Assembly: GCA_030641085.1 (NCBI GenBank)
Contig: DAOWIC010000302.1
Coordinates: 1 to 9,221, forward strand
Direction: 5' to 3'
DNA: 9,221 bases
Source of the DNA: Calditrichota bacterium
Lineage (GTDB): Bacteria > Zixibacteria > MSB-5A5 > GN15 > FEB-12
Below the pieces are notes generated by a model. It was not told where the DNA came from. It did no database searches and saw only the letters and a program-made list of their open reading frames with translations. The position numbers and the translations under genes were made by a program. Positions 1 to 6,602 of this stretch are shown one piece after another. Every line of letters starts with the position of its first letter. Positions within the stretch are counted from its first letter, which is position 1.

Positions 1-498
1 CACGCAGGCGCCGCAGCCGATGCACGCGGCAGCGTCCATCGCCTTTTCGGCGTGTTCTTTCGGGATCGGGATGGCGTTGGCATCGCCCGGTCCGCCGGTG
101 TTGACTGAGATGAACCCACCCGCCTGTATGATCCGATCGAAGGCGGTGCGGTCGACAATGAGGTCCTTCAAAACCGGGAAGGCTTTGGCCCGCCACGGTT
201 CAATATAGATTGTGTCACCGTCTTTGAAATGGCGCATATGAAGCTGACACACGGTGGTTGCTCTCTCGGGACCGTGAGCGCGACCGTTAATCATCAGTGA
301 ACACATACCGCAGATACCCTCGCGGCAGTCGTGATCGAATGCGATTGGCTCTATATCGTTTTGAACCAGATCCTCGTTGACAACATCGAGCATCTCCAGA
401 AAGGACATATGAGTCGAGATATCCTTCGCCTCATACTTCTCCATCCGGCCTTTATCTTCAGCGTTTTTCTGTCGCCAGACATATAGTGTTAAGTTCAT
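1..498 (-). CDS. sdhB: Succinate dehydrogenase/fumarate reductase iron-sulfur subunit (partial)
   Basis: The first 166 residues of the iron-sulfur subunit, which passes electrons from the FAD of SdhA to the quinone site at the membrane subunit. The C-terminal part lies beyond the left edge. An N-terminal ferredoxin-like domain carries the [2Fe-2S] ligands C58, C63, C66 and C84 (C58-REGI-C-GM-C pattern). The first cysteines of the [4Fe-4S]/[3Fe-4S] domain follow at C159, C162 and C165 (CIGCGAC), where the window ends. The protein begins MNLTLYVWRQ, as in B-type enzymes. The start is fixed by AAGGAG nine nt upstream and by the TAATG overlap of one nt with the sdhA stop, which suggests translational coupling. 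The visible part is intact. The pattern does not separate succinate dehydrogenase from quinol:fumarate reductase. Confidence 0.97.
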   Translation of the reverse strand, partial: MNLTLYVWRQKNAEDKGRMEKYEAKDISTHMSFLEMLDVVNEDLVQNDIEPIAFDHDCREGICGMCSLMINGRAHGPERATTVCQLHMRHFKDGDTIYIEPWRAKAFPVLKDLIVDRTAFDRIIQAGGFISVNTGGPGDANAIPIPKEHAEKAMDAAACIGCGACV

Positions 499-2411
499 TA
501 CTTGTAACTCCTTGTTGCCAGTTCGACATTCTCAAAGACAAGGGGTTCCTTATGCAGGTTCGGTTTCTTCCCGACTCCCTGATATTCCCAGGCGGCAACG
601 TAGCAGTAATCCTTGTCGTTGCGCAACGCCTCGCCCTCGGCTGTCTGGTGCTCCTCGCGGAAATGGGCGCCGCAGGACTCGCCGCGGTCGAGTGCGTCAT
701 GGCACATGATTTCGGCGAACTCCAGGAAGTCGTTGACCCGTCCAGCCAGCTCGAGCGACTGGTTCAACTGCATGTCGGTGCCGAGAAGCTTGAGGTTCTG
801 CGAGAACTCTTCACGAATGCTGGGGATCAGCTCAAGAGCCTTCTTGAGACCGGCTTCGTTACGACTCATACCGCAGTATTCCCACATCACTTTACCCAGC
901 TCGCGATGGAAGGAATCCGCCGTGCGCTTGCCGTTGATGGAGAGCAGCTTTTTGGTCCGGTCGTTGACCTCAGATTCGACCTTTTTGAATTCGGCGTGGT
1001 CGGTCTTGGTATCGGAGTTACCGGCCGTGGCGAACCAGTCGCCGATCGTATACGGCAGCACGAAGTAACCGTCGGCCAGACCCTGCATAAGGGCGCTCGC
1101 GCCGAGACGGTTGGCGCCGTGATCGGAGAAGTTGGCCTCACCGATAACAAACAGGCCGGGAATAGTGCTCATTAGGTTATAGTCAACCCATGTACCGCCC
1201 ATGGTGTAGTGGGAGGCGGGGTAGATACGCATCGGAGCATTATAAGGATCCTCGCCGGTGATGCGCTCGTACATGTCGAACAGGTTGCCGTAGCGCTCTT
1301 TAATCGTGTCCGCACCGAGCCGCTGGATGGCGTCATCAAAATCAAGATAAACACCTACGCCGGTCATGCCGACACCGCGACCGTCATCGACAACTTCCTT
1401 GGCGCTACGCGAGGAAATATCGCGCGGAGCCAGGTTGCCGAAACTCGGATACTTGCGCTCAAGGTAATAATCGCGCTCATTTTCGGGAATATCGCCCGGG
1501 GCGCGCTTGTCGCCCTTGTTTTTGGGTGCCCAGATACGGCCGTCGTTACGCAACGACTCCGACATCAAGGTCAGTTTCGACTGATACTCGCCGGTGACCG
1601 GAATGCAGGTCGGGTGAATCTGCATAAAGCACGGATTGGCAAAATAGGCGCCCTTCTTGTAAGCGCGGTAGACGGCGGTGACATTGCATCCCTTGGCGGA
1701 AGTAGCCAGGTAGAAGACATTGCCGTAGCCGCCGGGGGCCAGTACCACCGCATCGGCGGCGTGAGAACTGATCTCGCCGGTCACCATGTTGCGCACGACA
1801 ATACCGCGAGCGCGACCGTTAACGACGACCACGTCAAGCATCTCCATGCGGTTATACATCTTTACATTGCCCAGACCGATCTGGCGCGACAGCGCCGAAT
1901 AGGCGCCCAGCAGCAACTGCTGGCCGGTCTGACCGCGAGCGTAGAACGTCCGCGAGACTTGGGCGCCGCCGAAGGAACGGTTAGCCAGCAGGCCGCCGTA
2001 TTCGCGCGCGAACGGCACGCCCTGGCCGACACACTGATCGATGATGTTATTGGCGACTTCAGCCAGCCGATAGACGTTTGCCTCACGGGAGCGGAAATCG
2101 CCGCCCTTGATCGTGTCGTAAAAGAGCCGGTAGGCCGAGTCACCGTCGGTCGGATAATTCTTCGCGGCGTTGATCCCGCCCTGCGCGGCAATACTGTGCG
2201 CGCGGCGGGGTGAATCCTGATAACAGAAACAGGAAACGTTATATCCAAGCTCCGCCATGGTTGCGGCAGCCGACGCGCCCGCCAGACCGGTGCCCACGAT
2301 GATAGCTGAGTATTTTCTCTTGTTGGCGGGGTTCACCAGCTTCATCTCGAAGCGGTGTTTTTCCCATTTTTCCGCCAGGGGTCCCGAGGGTACTTTGGAA
2401 TCAAGTATCAT
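498..2411 (-). CDS. sdhA: Succinate dehydrogenase/fumarate reductase flavoprotein subunit
   Basis: A 637-residue flavoprotein that interconverts succinate and fumarate on the cytoplasmic face of the complex. The Rossmann FAD motif GTGLAG is at residues 40-45. The covalent FAD histidine is H72 in RRAHSIAAQGG. HPT at 266-268 and the catalytic arginine R330 in APRDISSRS belong to the dicarboxylate site, as do H401 in HYTMGG and R435 in NRLGAS. The C-terminal helical domain ends with the usual WEYQG segment. Length and motif wording match the B-type group found in Bacteroidetes, Chlorobi and some Deltaproteobacteria. The start has a strong GGAGGAG just upstream and overlaps the sdhC stop by one nt (TAATG). 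All catalytic residues that I can check are present, so the enzyme should be active. The direction of catalysis cannot be read from the sequence. Confidence 0.98.
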   Translation of the reverse strand: MILDSKVPSGPLAEKWEKHRFEMKLVNPANKRKYSAIIVGTGLAGASAAATMAELGYNVSCFCYQDSPRRAHSIAAQGGINAAKNYPTDGDSAYRLFYDTIKGGDFRSREANVYRLAEVANNIIDQCVGQGVPFAREYGGLLANRSFGGAQVSRTFYARGQTGQQLLLGAYSALSRQIGLGNVKMYNRMEMLDVVVVNGRARGIVVRNMVTGEISSHAADAVVLAPGGYGNVFYLATSAKGCNVTAVYRAYKKGAYFANPCFMQIHPTCIPVTGEYQSKLTLMSESLRNDGRIWAPKNKGDKRAPGDIPENERDYYLERKYPSFGNLAPRDISSRSAKEVVDDGRGVGMTGVGVYLDFDDAIQRLGADTIKERYGNLFDMYERITGEDPYNAPMRIYPASHYTMGGTWVDYNLMSTIPGLFVIGEANFSDHGANRLGASALMQGLADGYFVLPYTIGDWFATAGNSDTKTDHAEFKKVESEVNDRTKKLLSINGKRTADSFHRELGKVMWEYCGMSRNEAGLKKALELIPSIREEFSQNLKLLGTDMQLNQSLELAGRVNDFLEFAEIMCHDALDRGESCGAHFREEHQTAEGEALRNDKDYCYVAAWEYQGVGKKPNLHKEPLVFENVELATRSYK

Positions 2412-3139
2412 TATGCTCCTCCTCCGGGCAGTTTGACGATCCCCACCAAAACTGCGACCGGTATCGAGATGTAAGCCAGGAAGATCAACCAGGCAACCAG
2501 GCTGCCGTAGAACTTAAGTTTGTCAATGTAGCGATTGTTGTTCAGCCCCAGGGTTTGGAACATCGACGAAAAACTGTGGGTGAGATGAAATGCCAGAAGG
2601 AACATGGCAACAATATAGACGCCCGCGATTATGGGATTTCGGAAGCCAAGCACTACCATTTTGTAGGCATCGAAATTTCCCGCAGCATCCGGTGGAAGCG
2701 TTGCGTATTGGGGATTGGTTACAATGAGCGTGAAGTGCAGCAGGTGATAAACAACAAAGGAAACGATCACCAGGCCGGTATAAATCATAGTCCGAGAGGC
2801 GAGTGTCGCCTGGATCGTATCCTCTTTGATATAGCCGACCGGTCTCGATTGCTTGTTCTGCCACCAGGTTATTACACCTTCCCAAATGTGAATTCCAACA
2901 AACAGCAACAGGCCCAGCCTGAATAGCCACTTTATTACTCCCAGCGACTGAAGGGTGTGAGCATAAGCGTTTAGCTGTGTCTGCCCGATGAAAATCTGAA
3001 GGTTACCTACCAAATGAACAACAACAAAAGCAGACAATAATAGGCCGGTTATGGCCATCAGTACCTTTCTACCGATGGAAGTTGTTGTAAATTGGGCGGG
3101 AACGTTAGCTGTTAATTCTTTAGTTCCGACTGTACTCAT
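2411..3139 (-). CDS. sdhC: Succinate dehydrogenase cytochrome b subunit, B-type
   Basis: A 242-residue membrane anchor that binds heme b and the quinone. Five hydrophobic segments lie at about residues 26-51, 71-93, 117-140, 168-192 and 208-236, the arrangement of the single-subunit anchor of type B succinate:quinone oxidoreductases. No separate sdhD is present. Candidate axial heme ligands are H42 (VVHLVGN), H84 (GIHIWEG), H132 or H135 (YHLLHF) and H185 or H188 (AFHLTHSF), consistent with the di-heme B-type. The operon order C-A-B also fits. I chose the ATG at 3139 because AAAGGAA precedes it by about nine nt. The open frame continues upstream to an ATG at 3193, but that extension has no ribosome site and would cross the likely promoter. 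Diheme enzymes of this type can couple catalysis to membrane potential; whether this one does is inference. Confidence 0.96.
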   Translation of the reverse strand: MSTVGTKELTANVPAQFTTTSIGRKVLMAITGLLLSAFVVVHLVGNLQIFIGQTQLNAYAHTLQSLGVIKWLFRLGLLLFVGIHIWEGVITWWQNKQSRPVGYIKEDTIQATLASRTMIYTGLVIVSFVVYHLLHFTLIVTNPQYATLPPDAAGNFDAYKMVVLGFRNPIIAGVYIVAMFLLAFHLTHSFSSMFQTLGLNNNRYIDKLKFYGSLVAWLIFLAYISIPVAVLVGIVKLPGGGA

Positions 3140-3147
3140 ATAGCGGG

Positions 3148-3167
3148 TTCCTTTCTTGTGAAAGAAA
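3148..3167 (-). promoter_or_regulatory. Hairpin overlapping the sdhC Shine-Dalgarno
   Basis: On the minus strand an 8-bp stem (one G-U pair) with an ACAA loop is formed by TTTCTTTC and GAAAGGAA. The second arm is the sdhC ribosome binding site, so the fold would hide it. It can only form if transcription starts upstream of about 3167. The promoter proposed at 3165-3193 would start near 3158 and leave the first arm out, so the two calls compete unless a second start exists. Confidence 0.35.
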
Positions 3168-3193
3168 ATACAATCGCCTAACTGGGTGGTCAA
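3165..3193 (-). promoter_or_regulatory. Candidate sigma70-type promoter of sdhCAB
   Basis: On the minus strand TTGACC (3188-3193) is followed after exactly 17 nt by TATTTT (3165-3170), each with 4 of 6 consensus matches. Start would be near 3158, giving a leader of about 19 nt before the sdhC ATG. The spacing and location are good but the boxes are only moderate, and the consensus assumes an RpoD-like factor. Confidence 0.4.
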
Positions 3194-3334
3194 TCAAAAA
3201 ATGAATTTCATGGCTGACAAGGGCTGATTTAGGGACTGTAAATGCCGATAATCAACGGTAGACTCCATCTTTGGAGAGATTGAGCCGGTCGAGTCGAAAC
3301 ACGAATTACCCCGATAACCTGGCGCGCGCGGCTG

Positions 3335-3354
3335 TGATTGTAGTATAACAATCA
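3335..3354. promoter_or_regulatory. Perfect 7-bp inverted repeat, operator-like
   Basis: TGATTGT (3335-3341) and ACAATCA (3348-3354) are exact reverse complements with a 6-nt spacer. The site ends two nt before the -35 box at 3357, where a class I/II activator or a repressor would bind. It is not an exact match to the CRP, FNR or Fur consensus, so the regulator is unknown. The dyad is seen; the operator role is inference. Confidence 0.4.
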
Positions 3355-3356
3355 GT

Positions 3357-3385
3357 TTGACAACTGTTTGCCCCCGGAGTATCTT
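3357..3385 (+). promoter_or_regulatory. Candidate sigma70-type promoter of the gene at 3441
   Basis: TTGACA (3357-3362, full consensus) is followed after 17 nt by TATCTT (3380-3385, 4 of 6). The predicted start near 3392 gives a leader of about 50 nt to the ATG at 3441, which has GGGAG five nt upstream. Confidence 0.55.
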
Positions 3386-3440
3386 GAAAGCCCCGAATTC
3401 GGCGCGGAAATTACTTCGCGGACATTAACTGGGAGACGAT

Positions 3441-4013
3441 ATGCTCAATAGAAAAACTCTGGCGGCTATTGCCGCCGTACTTCTGCTCACGGCCGGCCTG
3501 GTAGGCGCGACCTCGATCGGTATGAAGCTCTCCGGTCCGGGCGCGGTCAATGAGACCACTATCAAAGCGGGTGAGCCGGTGACGGTGGACATCTATTTCG
3601 AGAATGATGTCGAACGCCGCGGCTTTTCGGTTGGATTCAAAATAACATCGCCTGATATCAAGACGATTGTGCATCCGGCGGACAGCGGCAACGGCCTGAA
3701 CGATAACGGCGATATCAAGGCGCACAACGGTTGGCAGGACAACTCGGTCTGGGATATGGGCGGTCTTTATGTCGCCGAGCGCGACTGGGACGGCAAACTG
3801 CCGGAACTGGTCGGTTTTGGCGGTATCTGTATCCACAAGCGTTTTGCCCCGCAGAAGTCTACCCGGCAGATATCGTTTGACCTGGTAGTCGATGAGCCGG
3901 GCATATTCACTATCGACTCATCCTATTTCCCGCCGACTGGTACATGGATGTTTGCGCCGCCGGAACACAAGCCGGCCTGGGGCGGACCGTACCTTTTCAA
4001 GGTAGTAGAATAA
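3441..4013 (+). CDS. Secreted protein of unknown function, possible cohesin-like fold
   Basis: A 190-residue protein that I cannot assign to a named family. A signal peptide is clear: K/R at positions 4-5, a hydrophobic core, and a probable cleavage after VGA near residue 23. The mature part is about 167 residues with one cysteine (GGICIHK), so no disulfide bond within it. The segment KAGEPVTVDIYFEN followed by RGFSVGFKI resembles the first strands of cohesin-like beta-sandwich domains, but this is weak inference. It is rich in Trp, Gly and Asp (NGWQDNSVWDMGG, RDWDGKLPE) and ends in WGGPYLFKVVE with no sorting tail or anchor. GGGAG precedes the start, a promoter lies upstream at 3357-3385, and a terminator follows at 4025-4048, so it is probably a single-gene transcript. 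It is expected in the periplasm or outside the cell. Confidence 0.85.
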   Translation: MLNRKTLAAIAAVLLLTAGLVGATSIGMKLSGPGAVNETTIKAGEPVTVDIYFENDVERRGFSVGFKITSPDIKTIVHPADSGNGLNDNGDIKAHNGWQDNSVWDMGGLYVAERDWDGKLPELVGFGGICIHKRFAPQKSTRQISFDLVVDEPGIFTIDSSYFPPTGTWMFAPPEHKPAWGGPYLFKVVE

Positions 4014-4024
4014 ATCAAGTTTTG

Positions 4025-4048
4025 GGCCCGCCCGACGGCGGGCCTTTT
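4025..4048 (+). terminator. Intrinsic terminator after the first secreted-protein gene
   Basis: GGCCCGCC (4025-4032) and GGCGGGCC (4037-4044) form a perfect 8-bp GC stem with a CGAC loop, followed by TTTT (4045-4048) and a further AT run. It starts 11 nt after the stop at 4013. It has no T-run on the other strand, so it acts rightward only. Its tail ends four nt before the next ATG. Confidence 0.8.
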
Positions 4049-4052
4049 ATTT

Positions 4053-4862
4053 ATGTCCATTATGCGCTGTTTGAAATCCAATATTACCCTCGACCGACTG
4101 GTGGCCGTCCTCGTCGTATGTCTGGCGCCGGGACTGCTCGGTTTGGGGCCGATTACGGCCGCGGCGCAGGCCGATAATGCCGCTGAAGTCTCCTCTGACA
4201 GCGCGCCACTATATACGGTAACCATAGAACAGTTGCTCGTAGACGATATGCGGGTCAACGATACGCTGTCCGTATTCCTTCGTACCGATGGTGTCCCCCT
4301 GGCCGGGTTTGATCTGAAGCTCGCCACGGTAGGGGACTTTTTCCAGATTGTCGAGGTCCTGCCCGGCGAGATTCACGATTCATGCAACTGGGAGTTTTTC
4401 AATGCCCGCCGCGCTCAGGGAGTCGCGGTCGACGGTAAGCCGGTATCGATCTGGCAGACGGTGGCGTTGGCCGAGATGCTTTCCGGCAAGGGTGGCCCGG
4501 CCTGTTTCGGACTTGAGCGGGAAGCCTCGCTGTTGAAGCTGGTTGTGACCAGCGAATTCGGGTCGCTGGTGCCGGATACGGCCTTGCCCATCTTTTTCAT
4601 CTGGGAAGACTGTTCTGATAATACAATCTCCGGTAAGGGGGGCGACACACTGGCGCTTTCGCGCCGGGTCATCGACTACTACGCATCCGAGGCCCACATC
4701 ACCGGCAACCCTTTTCCGACTGTCACGGGTGCGCCTCGCGACTGTATCAAGGCTGGCACGATCAATCGTCCGCAGCGACGGGTCGATTTTATTAACGGCG
4801 GGATAGAGTTCAAGCTGAGGGTGGAACCGGATTCGATTTCGAGTGGAACAACTGCCGAATAG
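4053..4862 (+). CDS. Secreted protein of unknown function, second in tandem
   Basis: A 269-residue protein with no recognised family. The N-terminus has R5, K8 and R15, then a hydrophobic core (about 16-35) and a probable cleavage after AAAQA near residue 40. The mature part has strands such as NDTLSVFLRTDGVPLAGFDLKL that recall cohesin-like domains, several cysteines (in DSCNWEF, GPACFGL, WEDCSDN, PRDCIKA) that could form disulfides, and an RRVDFINGGIEF segment. I associate segments of the last kind with secreted FCB/Zixibacteria proteins, from memory only. There is no C-terminal sorting domain. The start is uncertain: no Shine-Dalgarno precedes the ATG at 4053 or the in-frame ATG at 4062, and the terminator of the previous gene ends four nt upstream. 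A GTG at 4101 would remove most of the basic n-region, so I prefer 4053 or 4062. Confidence 0.8.
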   Translation: MSIMRCLKSNITLDRLVAVLVVCLAPGLLGLGPITAAAQADNAAEVSSDSAPLYTVTIEQLLVDDMRVNDTLSVFLRTDGVPLAGFDLKLATVGDFFQIVEVLPGEIHDSCNWEFFNARRAQGVAVDGKPVSIWQTVALAEMLSGKGGPACFGLEREASLLKLVVTSEFGSLVPDTALPIFFIWEDCSDNTISGKGGDTLALSRRVIDYYASEAHITGNPFPTVTGAPRDCIKAGTINRPQRRVDFINGGIEFKLRVEPDSISSGTTAE

Positions 4863-4865
4863 AGG

Positions 4866-6374
4866 CTACTTCAGATAGATCAACTTCGTCATCTGCGACT
4901 GGCCGCCCGCCTGCAGGCGCGCGAAATAGATGCCGCTCGACTGCGGCAATCCCTCGTCGTCGCTTCCCGACCAACTGACAAAATAAGTGCCCGGAGAAAC
5001 CACCCGGTCAACCAGAATGGCGATCTCCTGACCGAGAATATTGTAGATATTCAGGGAGATATGCTGCGATTCCTCGGTGTCGTATCTTATCTCGGTCTCG
5101 CCGTTGAACGGGTTGGGATGGTTTTGGTACAGGGTGAAGGTCGCCGGAACCACTTGCTCGACCGCCGGCTCCCAGTCGTAGATGGTCATGTCGAGCTGAT
5201 AGACCAAAAGCGTGTCATGGATCCGCCCAGCCATAAACAACTGTGGTTCGTCGGAGTTCTCGGCAAAAAATGAGACCGCCTCCAGATCAGGATTGATTTC
5301 GATCGAGTCGATGAGCTTGCCGTTGGAATAATCATAGAAAATAACTCGGCCGGTCTCGCTGCGGGTGACTATAGCCCGATCCGGCCTGTAGATCATCTCC
5401 AGTTTTGCCGGCCCGATCTCGGTGTACCACAGTTCGGTCACGGAGTCGCCGGCAAAGCTGTAGCAGGCAAGGTGCTCGGTCGGGCCCGGCCAGAAACCGA
5501 GCAGATCATTGCTGTTGCCGTGATAGATGAGTTCTTCGAGGGCGTCATCCGGTTTGAACTGCCCGATTACAATATCGTGCGACCGGCCCTCGTAGCTGGA
5601 ATTATACGCGATCAGGTTGTCGATATCATCGTATGCCAAAACAGTCGAATGCCGGACCTCTCCGGAATCGACCGCGTCAGACAATTCATCGAAGTCATAC
5701 CGGTAATAGTAATCATCAAACGAGATACGTTCGGTATCTTCATCGCCGCGCAAGTTGCCGATCCGTATCGAGGTCGCCGCCTCGCGTACGATTTCCTCCC
5801 TCAGATCCGGCGCAAACAGGATCGAGGTCGAGATATCTTCGGCGGATCTGCCCATGGTGAAGATGTATTCCTCGTAGCGCAATGTGGCCTCGAACCGTAC
5901 CCCTTCAATCGTACCATCGTTTGCTCGTCTCAGGCCGACTTCGAGTTTACCTGCGTCGACGATATCACCGTAGGTGGAATAACACTCCGGGTGAACGGTC
6001 TCTATCATAGCGCCGTCGGGGAAGGCCACGATACGAGCGATACCGGGCGTCTCGCCCGGACGAGCATAGGCAGCATAGAGAAAGAGCGTATCGCCGTCAT
6101 CGCTGAGATAACCGGCGGTACTGCGCGGGATACCGTCGAGGGCGAAGATCATCAGAGTATCATTACTGGCGAAGCGATCCACCACCACTGCGCCGGCGGC
6201 TGTATCAGCATATACAAAACCGACAAGGCGGCCCTCATTGTCCATTAGCGGCTCGATGTGGGTATAATTTTCCGCACCCATAACTACATCAGTCCAGTCA
6301 ACTTGATAGTTACCGGCATAGACCGAGGTGGAGACGATTAGAAATGTAAATAAACCCGTTAGCCATTTGACCAT
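4866..6374 (-). CDS. Secreted protein with probable beta-propeller region and C-terminal FlgD/T9SS-type sorting domain
   Basis: A 502-residue exported protein. A signal peptide (MVKWLTGLFTF core) has a probable cleavage after SVYA near residue 20. The middle (about 21-405) is acidic and probably beta-propeller: two similar segments about 65 residues apart (IGNLRGDEDTERI near 205-217 and IGQFKPDDALEELI near 270-283) resemble FG-GAP/VCBS-type repeats. Residues 411-502 are a typical C-terminal sorting domain with HPNPFN (419-424), NILGQEI, PGTY, SSGIYFARL and a final basic KLIYLK. In Bacteroidetes such domains direct type IX secretion and surface attachment. No T9SS gene is in view. I chose the ATG at 6374 because GAGGG lies about eight nt upstream; the ATG at 6389 (five residues longer) would leave a leader of only about seven nt. 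No enzyme motif was seen, so the role is unknown. Confidence 0.88.
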   Translation of the reverse strand: MVKWLTGLFTFLIVSTSVYAGNYQVDWTDVVMGAENYTHIEPLMDNEGRLVGFVYADTAAGAVVVDRFASNDTLMIFALDGIPRSTAGYLSDDGDTLFLYAAYARPGETPGIARIVAFPDGAMIETVHPECYSTYGDIVDAGKLEVGLRRANDGTIEGVRFEATLRYEEYIFTMGRSAEDISTSILFAPDLREEIVREAATSIRIGNLRGDEDTERISFDDYYYRYDFDELSDAVDSGEVRHSTVLAYDDIDNLIAYNSSYEGRSHDIVIGQFKPDDALEELIYHGNSNDLLGFWPGPTEHLACYSFAGDSVTELWYTEIGPAKLEMIYRPDRAIVTRSETGRVIFYDYSNGKLIDSIEINPDLEAVSFFAENSDEPQLFMAGRIHDTLLVYQLDMTIYDWEPAVEQVVPATFTLYQNHPNPFNGETEIRYDTEESQHISLNIYNILGQEIAILVDRVVSPGTYFVSWSGSDDEGLPQSSGIYFARLQAGGQSQMTKLIYLK

Positions 6375-6403
6375 AGGCAGCGCCCTCATACTATCTACCG
6401 ACT

Positions 6404-6432
6404 ATGTTAAAATACGTTTGTCCCCCTGTAAA
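6404..6432 (-). promoter_or_regulatory. Candidate promoter of the sorting-domain protein
   Basis: On the minus strand TTTACA (6427-6432, 5 of 6) is followed after 17 nt by TAACAT (6404-6409, 4 of 6). Start near 6397 gives a leader of about 22 nt to the ATG at 6374 and about 7 nt to the ATG at 6389, which favours the inner start. Confidence 0.45.
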
Positions 6433-6513
6433 GTTTTAACAGGTCGCAGAAACTACTTTTTACAGCCAATATTAAAATGATTATCTGTAACGACTTATGG
6501 CCGCCGATTACTG

Positions 6514-6541
6514 TTGACAAAACGACCGAAACCGCTAAATT
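6514..6541 (+). promoter_or_regulatory. Candidate promoter of sucCD
   Basis: TTGACA (6514-6519, full consensus) is followed after 16 nt by TAAATT (6536-6541, 4 of 6). The predicted start near 6548 gives a leader of about 55 nt. It is divergent from the promoter at 6404-6432, with roughly 80 nt between the two -35 boxes. Confidence 0.5.
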
Positions 6542-6602
6542 GACCCATTAATCGTACTGGATCAGATTTGTCACGAAATTACTAATAAATAAGGGTTTGC
6601 GC

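Larger units (their letters stand above)
3140..3440. other. Divergent intergenic region between sdhC and the first secreted-protein gene
   Basis: About 300 nt without a gene. The left part holds the sdhC leader and promoter candidate. The middle (about 3200-3330) shows only a small CTCCA/TGGAG hairpin at 3263-3276. The right part holds a perfect dyad at 3335-3354 and a good promoter at 3357-3385 for the rightward gene. I see no small ORF with a ribosome site. Confidence 0.7.

Noticed and set aside
486..1175. A 229-codon plus-strand open frame across the sdhA 3' end
   Set aside because: It is antisense to the conserved C-terminal half of SdhA and has no recognisable domain.
1209..2213. A 334-codon plus-strand open frame across sdhA
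   Set aside because: It is antisense to a complete sdhA with all catalytic motifs, has no ribosome site, and its translation is a typical shadow rich in Val, Ala, Arg and Gly.
3140..3193. N-terminal extension of SdhC from an ATG at 3193
   Set aside because: No ribosome site is present, the added 18 residues are not typical of SdhC, and the segment overlaps the likely promoter.
5472..6248. A 258-codon plus-strand open frame
   Set aside because: It is antisense to the sorting-domain protein, which has a signal peptide, repeats and a C-terminal domain in the other frame.
6597..6602. TTG start for sucC two codons upstream
   Set aside because: The ATG at 6603 has AAGGG at the best spacing and gives the usual SucC N-terminus (MRLYEF).
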